DNA of 6,799 bases, taken from Firmicutes bacterium UBA1440. GTDB lineage: Bacteria; Bacillota; Clostridia; Peptostreptococcales; Anaerovoracaceae. Position 1 is the first letter of the stretch, and every line of letters starts with the position of its first letter. Made by a program: the position numbers and the translations under genes. The stretch lies in NCBI GenBank assembly GCA_002329565.1, contig DCTM01000041.1, positions 200 to 6,998 on the forward strand, written 5' to 3'. This document shows positions 5,735 to 6,799 of this stretch, piece after piece. The notes under the pieces were generated by a model. It saw only the letters and a list, made by a program, of their open reading frames with translations, ran no database searches and was not told where the DNA came from.

Positions 5735-6433
5735 TTAGTCTATCTTTTGGTCAAGCCACGTCGGTCTCATATAAAGCTGAATCGGATATATCGTCAAATC
5801 ATCGTACCCTTCTTTGGCTTTGACGGTTTCCAGTTCGTCGAGCAAATCGACGTGACAGGTATTCCATACAAGCGGAACTTCAAGCTGTTCGCTGACCTGC
5901 TTGCAGATTTTGTATCCTTTGATGATATCGTCAACCGTTGTCTCACGCAGCATGTGCGTGTTGTTGATGATACCTTTGACAGGAATCCCCGTTTCTGCGT
6001 GGATCTGAAGGATATGTGATATACATCCCTCCACTTTATCCGTCTCGAATCTGTTCGCATTTATCACAGCGAGCATTTCGGAGTCGTCGTCCATGAAATA
6101 TTTCTTGAACTGATTGAGCACCCGTGCTCCGCTGTCATTTCCGCCTACATCGACCACAGTCATGAAGTCTTTGTTTTCAAGCGGTGCACGCAGCGTAGCC
6201 GATATCGCAGGAAGGTCTTCCGCAATATCATATCCGAAAGAATTGTGATGAATAGTCACCCCATGCTCTTCGAAAAACTTTTGACGTTCTCTGCTTCTGA
6301 AGTACGGGTTGGCAATGTCCATATCGAGGATTGCCACTTTGTCGTACTTTTTCTTGAGATTCATCGTCAGGTTAATTGCGAACTCTGTCTTTCCGCTGCC
6401 GTAATGGCCTACGATTAATGTAATCCGTTTCAT
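5735..6433 (-). CDS. P-loop ATP-binding protein of unknown role, coupled to 2-oxoacid oxidoreductase
   Basis: The product is about 232 residues. It starts MKRITLIVGHYGSGKTEFAI with a Walker A at Gly9-Thr16 (GHYGSGKT, Lys15), then AILDMDIANPYFRSRE (34-49), which resembles the DxD/switch region of MinD/CooC-like ATPases, and a Walker B-like VVDVGGND (93-100). NNTHM (157-161) lies where SIMIBI-class proteins carry their base-recognition Asn. The deviant Lys of true ParA/MinD Walker A motifs is absent. There are no membrane segments and no CxC metal motif. It follows the gamma subunit gene by 16 bases (seven to an in-frame GTG at 6442). AAAGTG, eight bases before ATG 6433, makes ATG the better start. 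A role in maturing or regulating the oxidoreductase is only inferred from this coupling. Confidence 0.85.
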   Translation of the reverse strand: MKRITLIVGHYGSGKTEFAINLTMNLKKKYDKVAILDMDIANPYFRSRERQKFFEEHGVTIHHNSFGYDIAEDLPAISATLRAPLENKDFMTVVDVGGNDSGARVLNQFKKYFMDDDSEMLAVINANRFETDKVEGCISHILQIHAETGIPVKGIINNTHMLRETTVDDIIKGYKICKQVSEQLEVPLVWNTCHVDLLDELETVKAKEGYDDLTIYPIQLYMRPTWLDQKID

Positions 6434-6449
6434 ATTGTTCACACTTTAC

Positions 6450-6799
6450 TTATTTTTCCCAAGCGACGAGGGCTGCCTTATTTGCAGGAATAAGCTTAGC
6501 CTTTCTGCCTGTCATAACCTTTTCAAATACTTTATCCATGATTTCAAGGCCTACAACACCTGTCTGTCTGATGATTGCGCCCAGCATAACCATGTTAGCA
6601 GCCTTACCGTTACCAACCTTGTGTTCAGCAAGATCGATACAATCAACATAGTGAATATTGACATCGGTTCTGGTCGGTTTTTCCTGTACAATCGAGGAGT
6701 TGATGAAAAGGTCACCGCCCGGTACGAGCATGCTTTCATACTTCACGAGAGAAGGACCGTTCATAGCGATTAATACATCACAAGCAGTTACGAGCGGTG
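6450..6799 (-). CDS. 2-oxoacid:ferredoxin oxidoreductase gamma subunit (C-terminal part, cut by window edge)
   Basis: The frame is open from the right edge to the TAA at 6450. It gives about 115 residues, roughly the last two thirds of a gamma subunit that is usually near 180. Recognisable family stretches are PLVTACDVLIAMNGPSLVKY, LVPGGDLFINSSIV, a segment ending HYVDCIDLAEHKVGNGKAANM, and VMLGAIIRQTGVVGLE. These enzymes (KOR, VOR, POR and IOR types) oxidatively decarboxylate 2-oxoacids to acyl-CoA while reducing ferredoxin. The gamma domain helps bind CoA and assemble the complex. The alpha and beta (and ferredoxin-like) subunit genes would be expected further upstream, beyond the right edge, so substrate class cannot be told. 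An in-frame ATG at 6764 is internal: the family sequence continues upstream of it without a stop. The P-loop ATPase gene follows in the same operon. Confidence 0.92.
   Translation of the reverse strand, partial: PLVTACDVLIAMNGPSLVKYESMLVPGGDLFINSSIVQEKPTRTDVNIHYVDCIDLAEHKVGNGKAANMVMLGAIIRQTGVVGLEIMDKVFEKVMTGRKAKLIPANKAALVAWEK

Overview
The window looks like chromosomal DNA of a low- to mid-GC anaerobic Bacillota, most likely a Clostridia member. This rests on strong AGGAGG-type ribosome binding sites, frequent GTG/TTG starts, Firmicutes-style -35/-10 promoters with 17-bp spacers, a boxA sequence of the AACCTTGAAAACT kind in the rRNA leader, and a 2-oxoacid:ferredoxin oxidoreductase subunit typical of amino-acid or 2-oxoacid fermenters. 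A genus cannot be named from what is here. The left edge lies 37 bases inside a 16S rRNA gene and the right edge lies inside a coding sequence.

Layout. 1-37 (-): first bases of 16S rRNA. 38-656: no protein gene; this is the rRNA control region read leftwards. It holds four evenly spaced promoters (about 100 bp apart, the distal one degenerate), a boxB-like hairpin followed by boxA, and two leader hairpins. 657-2948 (-): a large peptidase-U32/DUF3656 family protein with the cysteine set of the iron-sulfur RNA-hydroxylase branch. It points into the rRNA operon, and no clear terminator separates them. 2949-3042: compact divergent promoter region. 3043-4248 (+): AI-2E family membrane transporter with a TTG start. 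4249-4429: weak terminator hairpins, then a strong promoter. 4430-5611 (+): fold-type I PLP aminotransferase (LysN/2-aminoadipate aminotransferase-like) with a GTG start. 5637-5715: two strong terminator hairpins between convergent genes. 5735-6433 (-): P-loop ATPase of unknown role. 6450-6799 (-): C-terminal part of the gamma subunit of a 2-oxoacid:acceptor oxidoreductase, immediately upstream of the ATPase in one operon.

How the parts may work together. The aminotransferase and the oxidoreductase operon would fit successive steps of amino-acid fermentation: transamination to a 2-oxoacid, then ferredoxin-linked oxidative decarboxylation. They are transcribed convergently, so they are separately controlled. 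The U32 protein belongs to families known to hydroxylate rRNA or tRNA, and its place directly upstream of an rRNA operon is suggestive but not proof of a link. The window is otherwise fairly ordinary housekeeping and metabolic DNA. The most notable features are the multi-promoter rRNA control region, the possible U32-to-rRNA read-through, and the uncharacterised ATPase coupled to the oxidoreductase.
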